This document shows positions 15,634 to 25,690 of a stretch of 27,852 nt of DNA, piece by piece. Location: NCBI RefSeq assembly GCF_000003605.2, contig NW_003151824.1, forward strand, positions 1 to 27,852, written 5' to 3'. Each line of letters begins with the position of its first letter. Position 1 is the first letter of the stretch. The stretch is from Saccoglossus kowalevskii. Lineage: Eukaryota > Hemichordata > Enteropneusta > Harrimaniidae. The notes beneath the pieces were generated by a model. It was not told where the DNA came from. It was given only the letters and a program-made list of their open reading frames with translations, and did not search any database. Made by a program: the position numbers and the translations under genes.

Positions 15634-18600
15634 GTAGGTACTGATTTGCGTCACTCGTCAGTTTCACTCTTGAATAACTCTCTTATTTTGGAGAACATAT
15701 ACACGTTGATTATTTAGAGGTTGTAATTGAGACGGGCGGGTATTTGCTAGCAGATATAACACCTCTCTGGAGAAAATTAGCATATTTGACGAGAGATAAT
15801 AACAGAGCGTAAGGTTTCCCTGTTTTGATCAGTAGATCACATACCCACAACCACATCAAACAGTGATCTCAGTCGTGTGATCTAGATTCAGTTAGATATT
15901 AAAGACAGTTCATTCAGTTTTGGGCAGGATCACAGGTCTTCTAGTGCCAGATATAAGACATTGCTTCAGCCAATCAGATGGCTAGATTCAACTACTGTGG
16001 AATACTTTATTTTTGCTGGAATTAATTTTCGCTGAAAAGGCTTTTTGGGCATTTTGTATGGAATTTATTTTCACTGATTTTTGATGAGTTTAATGTGAAA
16101 TATAGGAAAAAAAGTATATTCGCTGGATTTTATTTTCACGGAATCATCCCTTCAGCGAAGATAAATTCCAAGCGAAAATAAAGTATTCTACAGTATGTTA
16201 TAATACTAAAAAACAAAAATGTTGGTTTGTTATAAAATGCCAGTAAAATTCAACTTTGTTTCATCGTAAGGGACAACATCAAAAGTTCAATGTAGGATAA
16301 AAAACTTAATTCCTTTAGTTTTTCCCAAAACCCCCCTACCCCCCACTAAAACTTAATTGATAAATATTGACCATGGCGTAAGACTACATTCACCATTAAA
16401 TACAAATTGATAATCGGACAGTAGTATGGCATATCAGTTGGTTGTCGGGTGGGTGTAAAAAGACTTTACACTCGGACCAAACCATTTTCTCGTATTGGAT
16501 GGTTTTTTTTAATTTTCTGTTATTTTTGTCCATGATTGGATAGAAAAAAAACGAACTACAAATACTCCAAGATTTTTTTGACTTCATTAAAAAATAAAAT
16601 CGTTTTTGTAGGATGGAAACTTTTTGAGGTCAAAACCCCACACCCCCAAACTAAAGGAAATAAGTTTTTTATCCGACATCGATCTTTTGACGTCGTCCCT
16701 AAGTGAATGGTTTTTTGTTGCACAGCTATATCGACTGTGATTGAGACAGCAACCTTAGACAAGATACTTTTTTATTAAACAAGAAATTTATTATTATAGG
16801 AACATAAACCGAGCATTATTTATCGCCATTTACAGTGATAACAGCTCATTATAGAAACGCTGGTCACATGGACCAACAAATTAAATTTGACTCTAATTTA
16901 GGTACCAGCAAAAATAAAAATGGTTTCACATGTTCCTTTCACAAATGTGACTGCTTTACACCATTCCTAGGTGACATGATGTCAGTGATCACATGATGAA
17001 CCCTAATTTTGGAGCCTACAGACAAAATTTTAGTAAATTTTTAGTTTTTACTCTCAATCTTCTGAAGGAAAATGCGGACCATTTTTGAATTTGTGATGAG
17101 AAGTGGGAACTGGTGGTGTAAGGGTGATGCTGTTTTTCAGAAAGACTCAATAAAAATATTGACAATGATCTTGTATGATTTAAACACTTTTGAAACAAAA
17201 ATTGATCAATTTTTTGCCCATACTTGAATGCAAGTAAACTAATTTATTGAAAATATTTAATATGAGGACATACTTATGGATCATTTAATATTAACTTGTT
17301 TCTGCAACTAATTAGAGACAACTGTCAAAACCTTTCAAATTGTTAAAAAGTGTTCTGATCACTAATATTGATTATTTATTGATTTTTGTTAACAGAAATG
17401 TTTTTATTATGCATTAATAATGCATTTATCCAGGGCAATAGCTGCATACAAATACATGGTCAATTGAAGTGCAGAAAAGAATTGATTAAATATTGACCAG
17501 AAGTTTCTGCCATTCTTTCATGGAGTAAAAGTTAACTAATAAAAGAAGATATTGTTGATAAATTTCTATTCACATGCTTTGATATCTTTGACAATTATAT
17601 GTACCATGTACAATTCACTACCAGATGTATTCAAACATGCTAGAACACGCTGTTTGTTTCACACATTCCAAGAGACTGGAATAGCAGTCCACAGTCTCAA
17701 ATTCATTAGTCTATATTACCGGTAGTTTCTGTTCTCATGAAGTCTGAAAACGAGAATTATCATGTGTTTTGACCTTTGTGCATCTGTTTGTTTCTGTGTG
17801 CAAACTTCTTACATACATTATGCATCTTGGGACGTATATTCATGTTCATTGTTTCACATTCCCATTCAAGATGGCCGAATGGTGACCATTTTGTAGTAAA
17901 ATTTATCAAAATCAAGCATTTCTGCCATTCCGGATTCAGTTCTCAGTCGTGTGAAGACGAATATTATTCGAACTTGACATTACAGGACCATGATGCGCAT
18001 CATTTTGTTTTTTATAATGGTCGACTGGTGGCCATTTTGTTTTAACAAATGCTGTGTAGATTTGTTTCTCTGACATGCCGTGATGGATCATGTGCAAACT
18101 ATAATATATACCATGCATCATGTCACACATGTATTCATTAGACAATCCAATACAAAATGGCCGAATGGCAGCCATTTCAATGTTAAAAATTCATCAAAAT
18201 TAAGCATTTCTTATATTCCAATTTTGTTTAAAATTGGTACAAACATTGGACAACAGCGAAAGCCAAAACTTAAAAAAAATACCAGCAAACAAATTTAAAA
18301 AAAAAATAATAGAATATATGAAAAAAATATGAATGATATTATTTTAACAAAAAAAAAAAAAAAGCCCAAACTAGAATCTTATTTTAATCAGACTGTGACA
18401 TATGGTGAAAAAAGAGATACCGTATATATTGTCTTACAAAGTATGTTTGTGATGTCGAGAAGTATTGAAAAACTGAAAATATTGAATTTTTTAACAAGAA
18501 AAAGGTGTTTTTATAGTGGTTTATGGAAACCATCAATAAAATGGCATTTTATATACATTATTTTACGTTTTTCATCAAAAACCGATTTACTGTAAACCAA

Positions 18601-21600
18601 AAAAGTTCACAAACTGTTGACTAATTCTAAAACAATTAATTATAAAAATATTTTGACATGAAATATTGTCACTGCTATCCACTAATATATACACATGTCA
18701 AAACTGCACATGTACCGGTAGCATTCTATATAAAACAACCATAAAAAAGGTGATCTTTTGGCAAGTAGGATCCTTAAGACAGAGAGTCACAGTGAAGATT
18801 TCACTGGGGTCCTTAGGACGAGACATCAAAAATTTGCATGAAATTCCTAAAACTTTGTGACTGCTGATTACATTGGACAATGCTAGTGTGTTGTTTATGT
18901 AATTGTGGCTATTGCATCTGTTATGATTGTTCCACTGAACGTAGATAACTGAATCCACCACGGTGTTTAAAGCGAGAGGGTCGTCACCTGCACATGCGCA
19001 GGAATTGAGTTGCAATCGACAATAACAACACACGCTAAAAACGCAAAGATTCATGGGTAGACGCTTGTTTGTAAACAATGGCACGCTATGACCATCTGAC
19101 GCATGCGCAAGTGACGACTACCCCGCTGTAACCAATCAGAATTTTGTTTTTATCCAGGTGGTGAAACAGCTCCAGGGCGGTGCACTATAAGCAGCGTTGA
19201 GAGGTACAACCCTCTGATTGACCGCTGGACCTCGGTCACCCCTATGAGAAGCATTCGCCGTGGTGTCGGTTTAGCCACACTACAAAATGTACTCTATGCT
19301 GTTGGCGGTTCCGATGGCTTGAATGCGCTCAACTGTGTTGAGTGTTTTGATCCACAGACTGACTGTTGGAGAATGGTTGCCCCACTCCTTGCCCACCGTA
19401 GTAGTGTAGCGGTCGTGACCTTTCAGAATCATCTATATGCGTTCGGCGGTTACGATGGGATGACCAGCGTGCAAACAGCAGAGAGTTATAATCCAAGTGT
19501 AAATGAATGGACACTACTACCGGGTTAGTGATTTTAAAATTTGTTCACTATTACCGGTATCTCTGTTAGAAGAGTAAAATTAAAACGTGCATTTTGTGGG
19601 AGAATGTTATATTATATTATTGATATATTCACTTGAACATGCGTCTTCAATAATACAGCAGTGTCTTCTGTAAGCCTTATTAACGCGAAGTAAAAACATT
19701 CTTTTTACAACAAAAAACAGAAAAGTATGAGTGTTTCATGCAATCTCGCCAAGTGGTCTACAGTAAAAACTATGATACACCTAAAATTAGAAAGCTATAC
19801 CGGCAAAATGAAACAAAACGCTAAGATAGTATAACTGAGGTCACATGCCTTTTTGATTTACATATTCTGTCGATGGTCGTTATCTTGTGATCAAATACAA
19901 GGTGGTTTTTGAGATGAATTTCATTTTGACAAATATGCTTAGATTGCATACTGGAATTGGCAGTTCAGTACAGTTATCATTGTTGTATATGACCTCACCT
20001 AAACCATCAGATTTATTTGCAAAATTGTCTTAAAAATCATTGACAATATAACACATTGATTCCTTTATTATTTATTATTATTATTATTATTATTCAGATA
20101 TGAATACACCACGAAGTATGGCAGGTGTGGTATCCCTAGGCAACCACATTTATGTCATTGGTGGTTATGATGGCGCTAATGACCTCATCACGGTGGAAAA
20201 ATACAACCCTGTGGTAGGTTTGGTCTTTAAACTTTTCTATTGTTTGTTATAATGTTGTATATTATTTTTAGTCAGTATGTGAATGTGTATTATCATGACA
20301 AAACATATTTTGTACAGGAATAGAAAGTTATCTGTCTAATTTATAGTTTTTGTCTCGACCTGAATCATATATAAATAAATATATAATACTGCATGTCAAG
20401 ACACACACGTACAGACATGAAGTCACACATCAGTCATTTGTACAGACTGTCACTTTGAAGCGAGAGAATTTGATCGTGTTGCAACCAAGTCGTAAACATG
20501 ACACGTGTACTATACAAACCATTTTGTACAGTCTGCATGAAATGTTTATTTAAAAACAAACCTTTTGATCAAAAACTAAAAACAACATCTGATACTGTCT
20601 TTATGGTCCAAAATGATGATGAAATTTGATTATATACGGTAATAGTGACAATTTTACAAAATGTGAAAATATTTGCAATGAACTTTGGGCGGGAAAAATA
20701 TCTGTCATTCAAATGGTTATACATAAAGACATGTTGCATATTGCATGGGGTACATTTTGCATTGCTTGTTTCATTCTATGTTTCACATAGTTCTGTGTTT
20801 GTCATTCGAAGAGCATTCTGACCAAACTCGGACAGACCAAGATGTTGCTTTTGTCAACCACTAGAAAACCTTCATACTGAGAATCTACTTTCAATACTCA
20901 ATTAACTTCAACAGACATAAATGTCATTAAGTCCAACCTCACGCATAAATTTACATCCCATTGGAAAGAAGAAATTCATAGTGATATTCGTGAAAAGTCT
21001 GAGAGAAAAAACAAACTCAGAACTTACAGAACATTTAAATTCAATATCAGTATGGAATCATATCTCATCAATATCAAAAACATTGATTTGAGTCTGGCTA
21101 AGTTCCGTCTGAGTGACCATGCCCTCAAGATTGAGACTGGCAGACACAACTGTACTCCACTCAGTAACAGGGTTTGTGACATGTGTAACCAAGTTGCCAT
21201 TTAAAATGAATTTCATTTTATGGTGGAGTGTCCCAAATACAGTAATAGACGCAGTGTTCTGTTTGATACAGCGGCTGATGTATTGCTTTGATACTACATA
21301 TATAGGTACTACATGTGGACCTCTCTCAGATTTGTTCATTTCGTGATGATATCTTCAATTCTCTAATTTTGGTGAATATTTTTGTCATTTTTGGTAAAAA
21401 GTGATATTTTCGACTTCTTGTTAAAAACCGCAAGTTCGATTGCTTTGATATTACATATATAGGTACTACATGTGGACCTCTCAGATTTGTTCATTTTGTG
21501 ATGATATCTTCAATTCTCTAATTTTGGTGAATATTTTTGTAATTTTTGGTAAAAAGTGATATTTTCGACTTCTTGTTAAAAACCAGTAGTTCAATTGCTT

Positions 21601-23319
21601 TGATATTACATATATAGATACTACATGTAGACCTTTCTCAGATTTGTTCATTTTGTGATGATATCTTCAGTTCTCTAATTTTGGTGAATATTTTTGTCAT
21701 TTTTGGTAAAAAGTGATATTTTTGACTTCTTGTTGAAAACTGTAAGTCCGATTGCTTTGATATTACATATATAGGTACTACATGTGGACCTCTCTCAGTT
21801 TTGTTCATTTTGTGATGATATCTTCAATTCTCTAATTAATTTATTTTGGTGAATATTTTTGTAATTTTTGGTAAAAAGTGATATTTTTGACTTCTTGTTA
21901 AAAACTGTAAGTCCAATTGCTTTGATACTATTCATATTGTTCATTTTCTAATGATGTCTTCAGTTCTTTAATTGAAATGTGCATTGCTAACATGTGCATT
22001 GTTTATTTTTTTTTTTTATTTTTTTTTTTTTATTCCTTATTAGTGTATTAACACTGTATACTTTTACTAATATCTGTAACCATTGCCACTCTCTCGGGGG
22101 AGTGAGTAAGTGTTAATAAATAAATAAAATAAAATATGTACATGTATGTATTATTTGATTGAATAAACTGCGATATTATATTATTTGGCAATTCAAAAAC
22201 TATGTGTGAACTTTATATAAAACAGAGAACAATGAAGACCACCACACATTGTCAACGCTATTCCAATGTTTGATTGTGATAAAATCAATTTTTTGTTCAC
22301 GTATTGCGGTTAACGAAACGTTCAAAGAGTGATGTGTGTATTTGAAACGCTGGTATAAAGGGATCAGTGTTCAAATTTGTGTTGTTAGCATTCAGCTCTC
22401 AATCCGTCTCAGCTGATCATCGTATTTTTCCATTTCAGAGCAAAGAATGGAGTAGTGTATCACCTATGTTGACGTGTAGATCCATGCTTGGGGCAGCGGT
22501 GTTGAACAACAAGATATACGTAGCGGGTGGCTGTGAACGAGCATTATGGTATGTTTTCTTAACACTATATAGACTAATTAGCATGTTTATTGCCATACAA
22601 CACAAGATTTTAAAACACCATATTTTAACATTTTGCATATTTTTAAATATTTTTCAATGATATTTTTGATCATTTTTCACCAAGTAAACATAATTTCCTA
22701 TTGGCTACATGTCTTGATCAAAAGTTAGGAAAAAATATGAAAAAAAATTATGTCTGCTTTATTTTGTGACAGAAGTTGACTAAAGAACTATTTGACATGC
22801 CACTGTTGTACATGTAAATAATATCAAGGGTAGATAAAGATAAGGGCATGCAACTTTGATAACCATTGATGGTGGTATGTGAGGAAGAACTCACTGAAAT
22901 CATGTGATACAAACCTGACGTACTTCTCACTCATCGTTATGTTGCAATATGTCTGCAAGTTGTGTGTAGTGGTTCGTACTCACATTGAGTCTTCTTTTGC
23001 TTTACCCTCATGACATGCTATGATGCTAGTGTCCCTTTTACATTCCCTCTATTGATGCACACATGACTGTTTTTATTGCAGCCTTGCAAGTGTTGAAGTG
23101 TATGACCCGACATCAGACACCTGGAGCTTAGCATGTCCAATGAATCGGCCCAGAAACGGTGTGGGCGTGGCAGCTGTGGGTAATCGTTTATATGCCCTGG
23201 GTGGCTACGATGGTATGGACTATCTTAACACGGTGGAAGTGTACAATGTGGTGAAGGATCAGTGGACTGAAGTGGCTAGTATGGAAACTTGCAGAAGAAG
23301 ATTTGGATGTTGCAGCTAA
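14661..23319 (+). CDS. BTB-BACK-Kelch protein (KLHL family), complete, 5 coding exons
   Basis: Exons 14661-15633, 19158-19523, 20098-20213, 22439-22548 and 23082-23319 join in frame (1803 nt) to 600 residues. A Gly-rich head of about 55 residues is followed by a BTB fold (about 57-161, with LCDVTLSVKGKCFPAHRIVL), then 3-box/BACK (about 166-295, with LDPSNCLGIRKFAELHGC and VRLPL), then six kelch repeats (about 318-600, GG doublets followed by conserved Tyr and Trp). Family knowledge: KLHL proteins dimerise through BTB, bind Cullin-3 through BTB and 3-box, and present substrates held by the propeller. The substrate cannot be inferred. The BTB/BACK part resembles KLHL12, KLHL17, KLHL18 and KLHL20 generally, and I cannot assign an ortholog. 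Blade 5 lacks the usual Asp-Gly. The length is typical of the family, and no frameshift is seen. Confidence 0.95.
15993..16195. mobile_element. MITE with terminal inverted repeats and TA flanks
   Basis: The left end (CTGTGGAATACTTTATTTTT) and the reverse complement of the right end (CTGTAGAATACTTTATTTTC) match over about 44 bp, continuing into TCGCTGAA on both sides. The dinucleotide TA lies at both outer edges (15993-15994 and 16194-16195), as expected for Tc1/mariner-type insertion. The element is about 200 bp with no coding capacity. A decayed relative is at 9881-10000. Confidence 0.85.
16267..16702. mobile_element. Foldback / long-TIR non-autonomous element
   Basis: The left arm (about 16267-16322) holds AGGGAC, TCAAAAG, GGATAAAAAACTTA and TTCCTTTAGTTT. 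The right arm (about 16652-16702) contains the same series in reverse complement, with a few mismatches. Both arms are followed inward by a C-rich run in the same sense after complementing. The whole is about 435 bp and codes for nothing. I could not identify a target-site duplication with confidence. Confidence 0.75.
17871..18175 (+). repeat. Three spaced copies of a 19-bp hairpin module
   Basis: The module starts ATGG, has TGG in the middle and ends CCAT. Copies are at 17871-17889, 18017-18035 and 18157-18175, spaced 146 and 140 bp. Copies 1 and 3 each end in a perfect 11-bp hairpin, ATGGTGACCAT and ATGGCAGCCAT. They are followed by similar sequence (ATCAAAAT, AAGCATTTCT), so this looks like a diverged tandem repeat of about 143 bp. 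Confidence 0.7.
18988..19112. promoter_or_regulatory. Two NRF1-like sites upstream of kelch exon 2
   Basis: TGCACATGCGCAGG lies at 18990-19003 and ACGCATGCGCAA at about 19099-19110. Both are close to the NRF1 consensus of two GCGCA half-sites. They stand in a locally CpG-richer stretch ending about 50 bp before the exon 2 acceptor. They could mark an internal promoter or be chance. Confidence 0.3.
19158..19523 (+). CDS. KLHL coding exon 2: kelch blades 1-3
   Basis: It follows a TTTTTATCCAG acceptor and ends at a GTTAGT donor, with phase 1 at both ends. It encodes the rest of blade 1 (SSVERYNPLIDRW), blade 2 (YAVGGSDG, then CFDPQTDCW) and most of blade 3 (YAFGGYDG, then SYNPSVNEW). Reading on past 19523 gives a stop at once, as expected for intron. 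Confidence 0.96.
19524..20097 (+). other. KLHL intron 2
   Basis: 574 bp, AT-rich, with no element other than the (TTA)n tract at its 3' end. Confidence 0.8.
20065..20095 (+). repeat. (TTA)n microsatellite in the splice acceptor
   Basis: TTA repeats run directly into TTCAG at the exon 3 acceptor (20097), replacing a conventional pyrimidine tract. Confidence 0.9.
20098..20213 (+). CDS. KLHL coding exon 3: kelch blade 4
   Basis: This 116-nt exon comes after a TTATTCAG acceptor and ends before GTAGGT. It gives DMNTPRSMAGVV, YVIGGYDG and VEKYNPV. It enters in phase 1 and leaves in phase 0. Confidence 0.95.
20881..21291 (+). pseudogene. Non-LTR retrotransposon ORF2 C-terminus, 5'-truncated and inactive
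   Basis: One frame reads through HWKEEIHSDI, KNKLRTYRTFK, a MESYL-like stretch and LAKFRLSDHALKIETGRH, then CDMC. A TAA at 21202-21204 interrupts it, and it resumes as NEFHFMVECPKYSNRR. The KLRTYR, RLSxHxLxIExGR and CxxC...HFxxxC pattern is the conserved tail, with a zinc-knuckle-like motif, of many LINE ORF2 proteins in invertebrates. The reading frame ends at TGA 21289-21291. Nothing of the endonuclease or reverse transcriptase domains remains, so it cannot move by itself. The clade is uncertain. Confidence 0.8.
21282..21975 (+). repeat. 157-bp tandem repeat in the LINE 3' UTR, four copies plus a partial fifth
   Basis: Units start with ATTGCTTTGATA at 21282, 21439, 21594, 21751 and 21916, so the periods are 157, 155, 157 and 165 bp. 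The last full unit has an AT-rich insertion. Shared landmarks are GGTACTACATGT, TTCATTTTGTGATGATAT and GACTTCTTGTTAAAAAC. The fifth copy decays after about 60 bp. Confidence 0.95.
22076..22136 (+). mobile_element. LINE 3' tail with TAAATAAA repeat
   Basis: CCACTCTCTCGGGGGAGTGA followed by AATAAATAAATAAAATAAAA looks like a LINE terminus: a short hairpin-forming sequence and then a simple A-rich repeat tail. The inverted stem CACTCTC...GGGAGTG is visible. It lies in the same orientation as the ORF2 remnant, so it probably ends the same insertion. Confidence 0.7.
22439..22548 (+). CDS. KLHL coding exon 4: end of blade 4, start of blade 5
   Basis: It runs from a CATTTCAG acceptor to a GTATGT donor. 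It encodes SKEWSSVSPM and MLGAAVLNNKIYVAGGCERAL. It enters in phase 0 and leaves in phase 2. Confidence 0.94.
22549..23081 (+). other. KLHL intron 4
   Basis: 533 bp with no recognisable element. Confidence 0.8.
23082..23319 (+). CDS. KLHL terminal coding exon: blades 5-6 and C-terminus
   Basis: It follows a TTTATTGCAG acceptor. It encodes SVEVYDPTSDTW, blade 6 (LYALGGYDG, VEVYNVVKDQW) and the C-terminal METCRRRFGCCS, then TAA at 23317-23319. That last strand probably closes the propeller against blade 1. Confidence 0.95.
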
Positions 23320-23570
23320 ATCACCGCATGGTAGTGGTTGTGTCGCCGCCATTACGTCCTAGTCTGTTGTGGGAATTATTAGAAAATGAAGTGATTTAAA
23401 ACTTACTAAATTGAACTAATCGATTCTTATATAGTGCCCAAAAACGATTTCATCTGCATTAGGTTTCACTGCAGTGGATTTCCCTTGAAAATGACTTTAT
23501 ACCAAATTTTCAAGCTCTAGCAGATTTGAAAAGTTGTTATAATGTATACTGTACATTTCATGCTTAATGG
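23320..23570 (+). other. KLHL 3' UTR, proximal part
   Basis: Follows the TAA stop. There is no polyadenylation signal here, so the UTR probably continues into the tandem repeat. Confidence 0.6.
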
Positions 23571-24055
23571 TTTTGCTAAATACTGTTGTAATGGACTATT
23601 ATGAATTCCAGTTTTTAGTGAAAAAATTGTAATTTTGTAATCTGGACACTAACCACTTGAAGAATAGTTTTGCTAAATACTGTTGTAATGGACTATTATG
23701 AATTCCAGTCTTTAGTGAAAAATTTGTAATTTTGTAATCTGGACACTAACCACTTGAAGAATAGTTTTGCTAAATACTGTTGTAATGGACCATTATGAAT
23801 TCCAGTTTTTAGTGAAAAAATTGTAATTTTGTAATCTGGACACTAACCACTTGAAGAATAGTTTTGCTAAATACTGTTGTAATGGACCATTATGAATTCC
23901 AGTCTTTAGTGAAAAAATTGTAATTTTGTAATCTGGAAACTAACCACTTGAAGAATAGTTTTGCTAAATACTGTTGTAATGGACTATTATGAATTCCAGT
24001 CTTTAATGAAAAAATTGTAATTTTGTAATCTGGAAACTAATCACTTAAAGAAGGA
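23571..24055 (+). repeat. 97-bp tandem repeat, five copies, in the presumed KLHL 3' UTR
   Basis: Units start with TTTTGCTAAATACTGTTG at 23571, 23668, 23765, 23862 and 23959, a period of exactly 97 bp each time. Copies differ by a few substitutions: GACTA or GACCA, CAGTTTTT or CAGTCTTT, GGACAC or GGAAAC. The last copy diverges at its end. Every copy holds GAATTC. Low divergence and a constant period point to recent duplication. Confidence 0.97.
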
Positions 24056-24732
24056 ATTCCATAAAATCTTAGTTTGCATTAACAGGGCTCCTACTACCTA
24101 TTTACTATTTCGCCAATGGCTAGATTTATTAATGAATATATTTCTGTATTACTCTCATGGTAGTACTAGATTTTTTTTTACAACATTTTCACATAGTGAG
24201 CAATTTAGCGAAAAGCATTTTTAAACCTTGTGTGCGCTCCAATTGCTTTGTGCATCCTCATATTCACTGATTTCCTCAGAATGCAATTTGAGGATTTAAG
24301 GAATTGTCAAGTTATTTTAGGTAAATCAGTTATTATAGTGGTTACCAGTGTTCGTCTGTTCATAGATTTAAACATACAGAGTCATAACTAAAGAAATTCG
24401 GCACTCTTAAATTTGAAATTTGGTATGTGGGATTGTTATATAATTCTGGTAGAAACAATGTGTGATTTGCATGCTCATTTGCATATATTACAAGGTGGTC
24501 AAAACTTCTACTCTATTCCTCTTCAAATATAAATTCAACACCATATCATTTTGAAATTTGATTTGTGTGATGGTCATACTGTTCTGGCGAAGACAAGATA
24601 TGTAAATTGAGTGCTGATTCCCTAACCCCTTAACCCAACCTTCTCCCCAAATTGAAATGTGCACTACTGATAACCATATCCAGTTACAGTATCTGGTACA
24701 CCTCATCTTAAATTGTAGGAATTTGTGGCCAA

Positions 24733-24760
24733 AACGCAACGCAACGCAACGCAACGCAAC
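24733..24760 (+). repeat. (AACGC)n pentanucleotide microsatellite
   Basis: Five AACGC units plus AAC. This is a rare CpG-containing pentamer in an AT-rich setting. Confidence 0.95.
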
Positions 24761-25633
24761 ATAGCTTGGTGAAAGGTTACTACTTTTTTAATAGTTTATA
24801 CAGCCGTCTTATTCTCTTTTTGTATAGATATTTATTTTTTAATATACAATTAGGCTGTTTTTTGCAATTTTTTAAGTTATTTGACTACGTTAATACCAAG
24901 TACACACACACATCAGGGTAAATGTTTGGATGTATACATGTAAACAACACCAAAATAACTTGGAAATTCATTTTAGTTGGAAAAAAACTTAATTTCCATA
25001 TATGTGCAGACAATTATAACAAATATAAATGGCTTATTAAGTGTGTTTTCATTGGTTTCACATGGGGCATGTGGGCTGAACAATTAATACTTAAAAAAAA
25101 TTAAAAAATGTAGCCCTTTTATGTTGATGATAATCAGTCATACAACATGCCTGTTTGAACTGAACTGTTTTATACAGCATTGTTCCTGACATGATTCCAA
25201 TGTTGAAATTGCCATAGGATAGGATGGGTATAGAAACTTCAAAATGCTTTTTCATATGAACAGAAAACCTGGTATTACGCATAATGTTTTTTGTATTTGT
25301 GGACCATGTAGACAAGTTCCAACGATTCAACACTTGACTCAGGGATGAGCCATGTTAGAAGAAAGGGGGGCTTATTCATGAATTTTTTGATTGGGTCACC
25401 CCACCCAACCCCGAAACCAAAACATTGATTGATTCATTCAAATGTTTTGTTTTACTGATAATGTATACAAGAGAATTAATTTGTAATCTGGAAAACCTAT
25501 TTCACTTTAGGAGTTGCATCAGTGTTGCCTTGGTAACAAGTGCTTAATTTGACATGTATGTCACATTTCAAATGAGAATTATTAGTGATGAATTTTATTA
25601 ATTTTCACAATCGTGATGTAATAATCAGGAAAT

Positions 25634-25639
25634 AATAAA
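25634..25639 (+). terminator. Candidate polyadenylation signal for the KLHL gene
   Basis: AATAAA, followed within about 35 bases by a GT-bearing stretch (CAGTTGTGATT). It is the last such signal before the minisatellite. Assignment is inferred. Confidence 0.3.
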
Positions 25640-25690
25640 TCTAAACATATTTTTATTCGTACAGTTGTGATTATTTATCTTCATTTCATC

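Larger units (their letters stand above)
15634..19157 (+). other. KLHL intron 1 (3.5 kb), repeat-rich
   Basis: This intron holds the MITE at 15993-16195, the foldback element at 16267-16702, the hairpin modules at 17871-18175 and two NRF1-like sites close to its 3' end. The remaining sequence (16703-17870 and 18176-18980) is AT-rich with no coding signal. The open frames at 18329-18595 (plus) and 18698-19084 (minus) show no domain. Confidence 0.7.
20214..22438 (+). other. KLHL intron 3 (2.2 kb), carrying a LINE remnant
   Basis: About half of the intron (roughly 20830-22136) is a 5'-truncated LINE in the same orientation as the gene. 20214-20830 and 22137-22438 show no coding or repeat signal. 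Confidence 0.7.
24056..25690 (+). other. Downstream region, possible distal KLHL 3' UTR
   Basis: No gene is supported. AATAAA at 25634-25639 is the clearest plus-strand polyadenylation signal after the stop codon and would give a UTR of about 2.3 kb. Other contents are an AACGC microsatellite (24733-24760) and the octamer-like ATTTGCAT (about 24477-24484). The short open frames at 24488-24754, 24922-25104 and 25091-25333 show no domain. Confidence 0.4.

Noticed and set aside
18698-19084. 128-residue minus-strand ORF in KLHL intron 1
   Set aside because: It has scattered cysteines but no recognised motif, and it crosses the NRF1-like region. Nothing else supports it.
25255-25345. Translation with CxCxxC and HL spacing, reminiscent of a LINE zinc-knuckle tail
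   Set aside because: The match is short, with stops close by and no flanking ORF2 sequence. Too weak to call.
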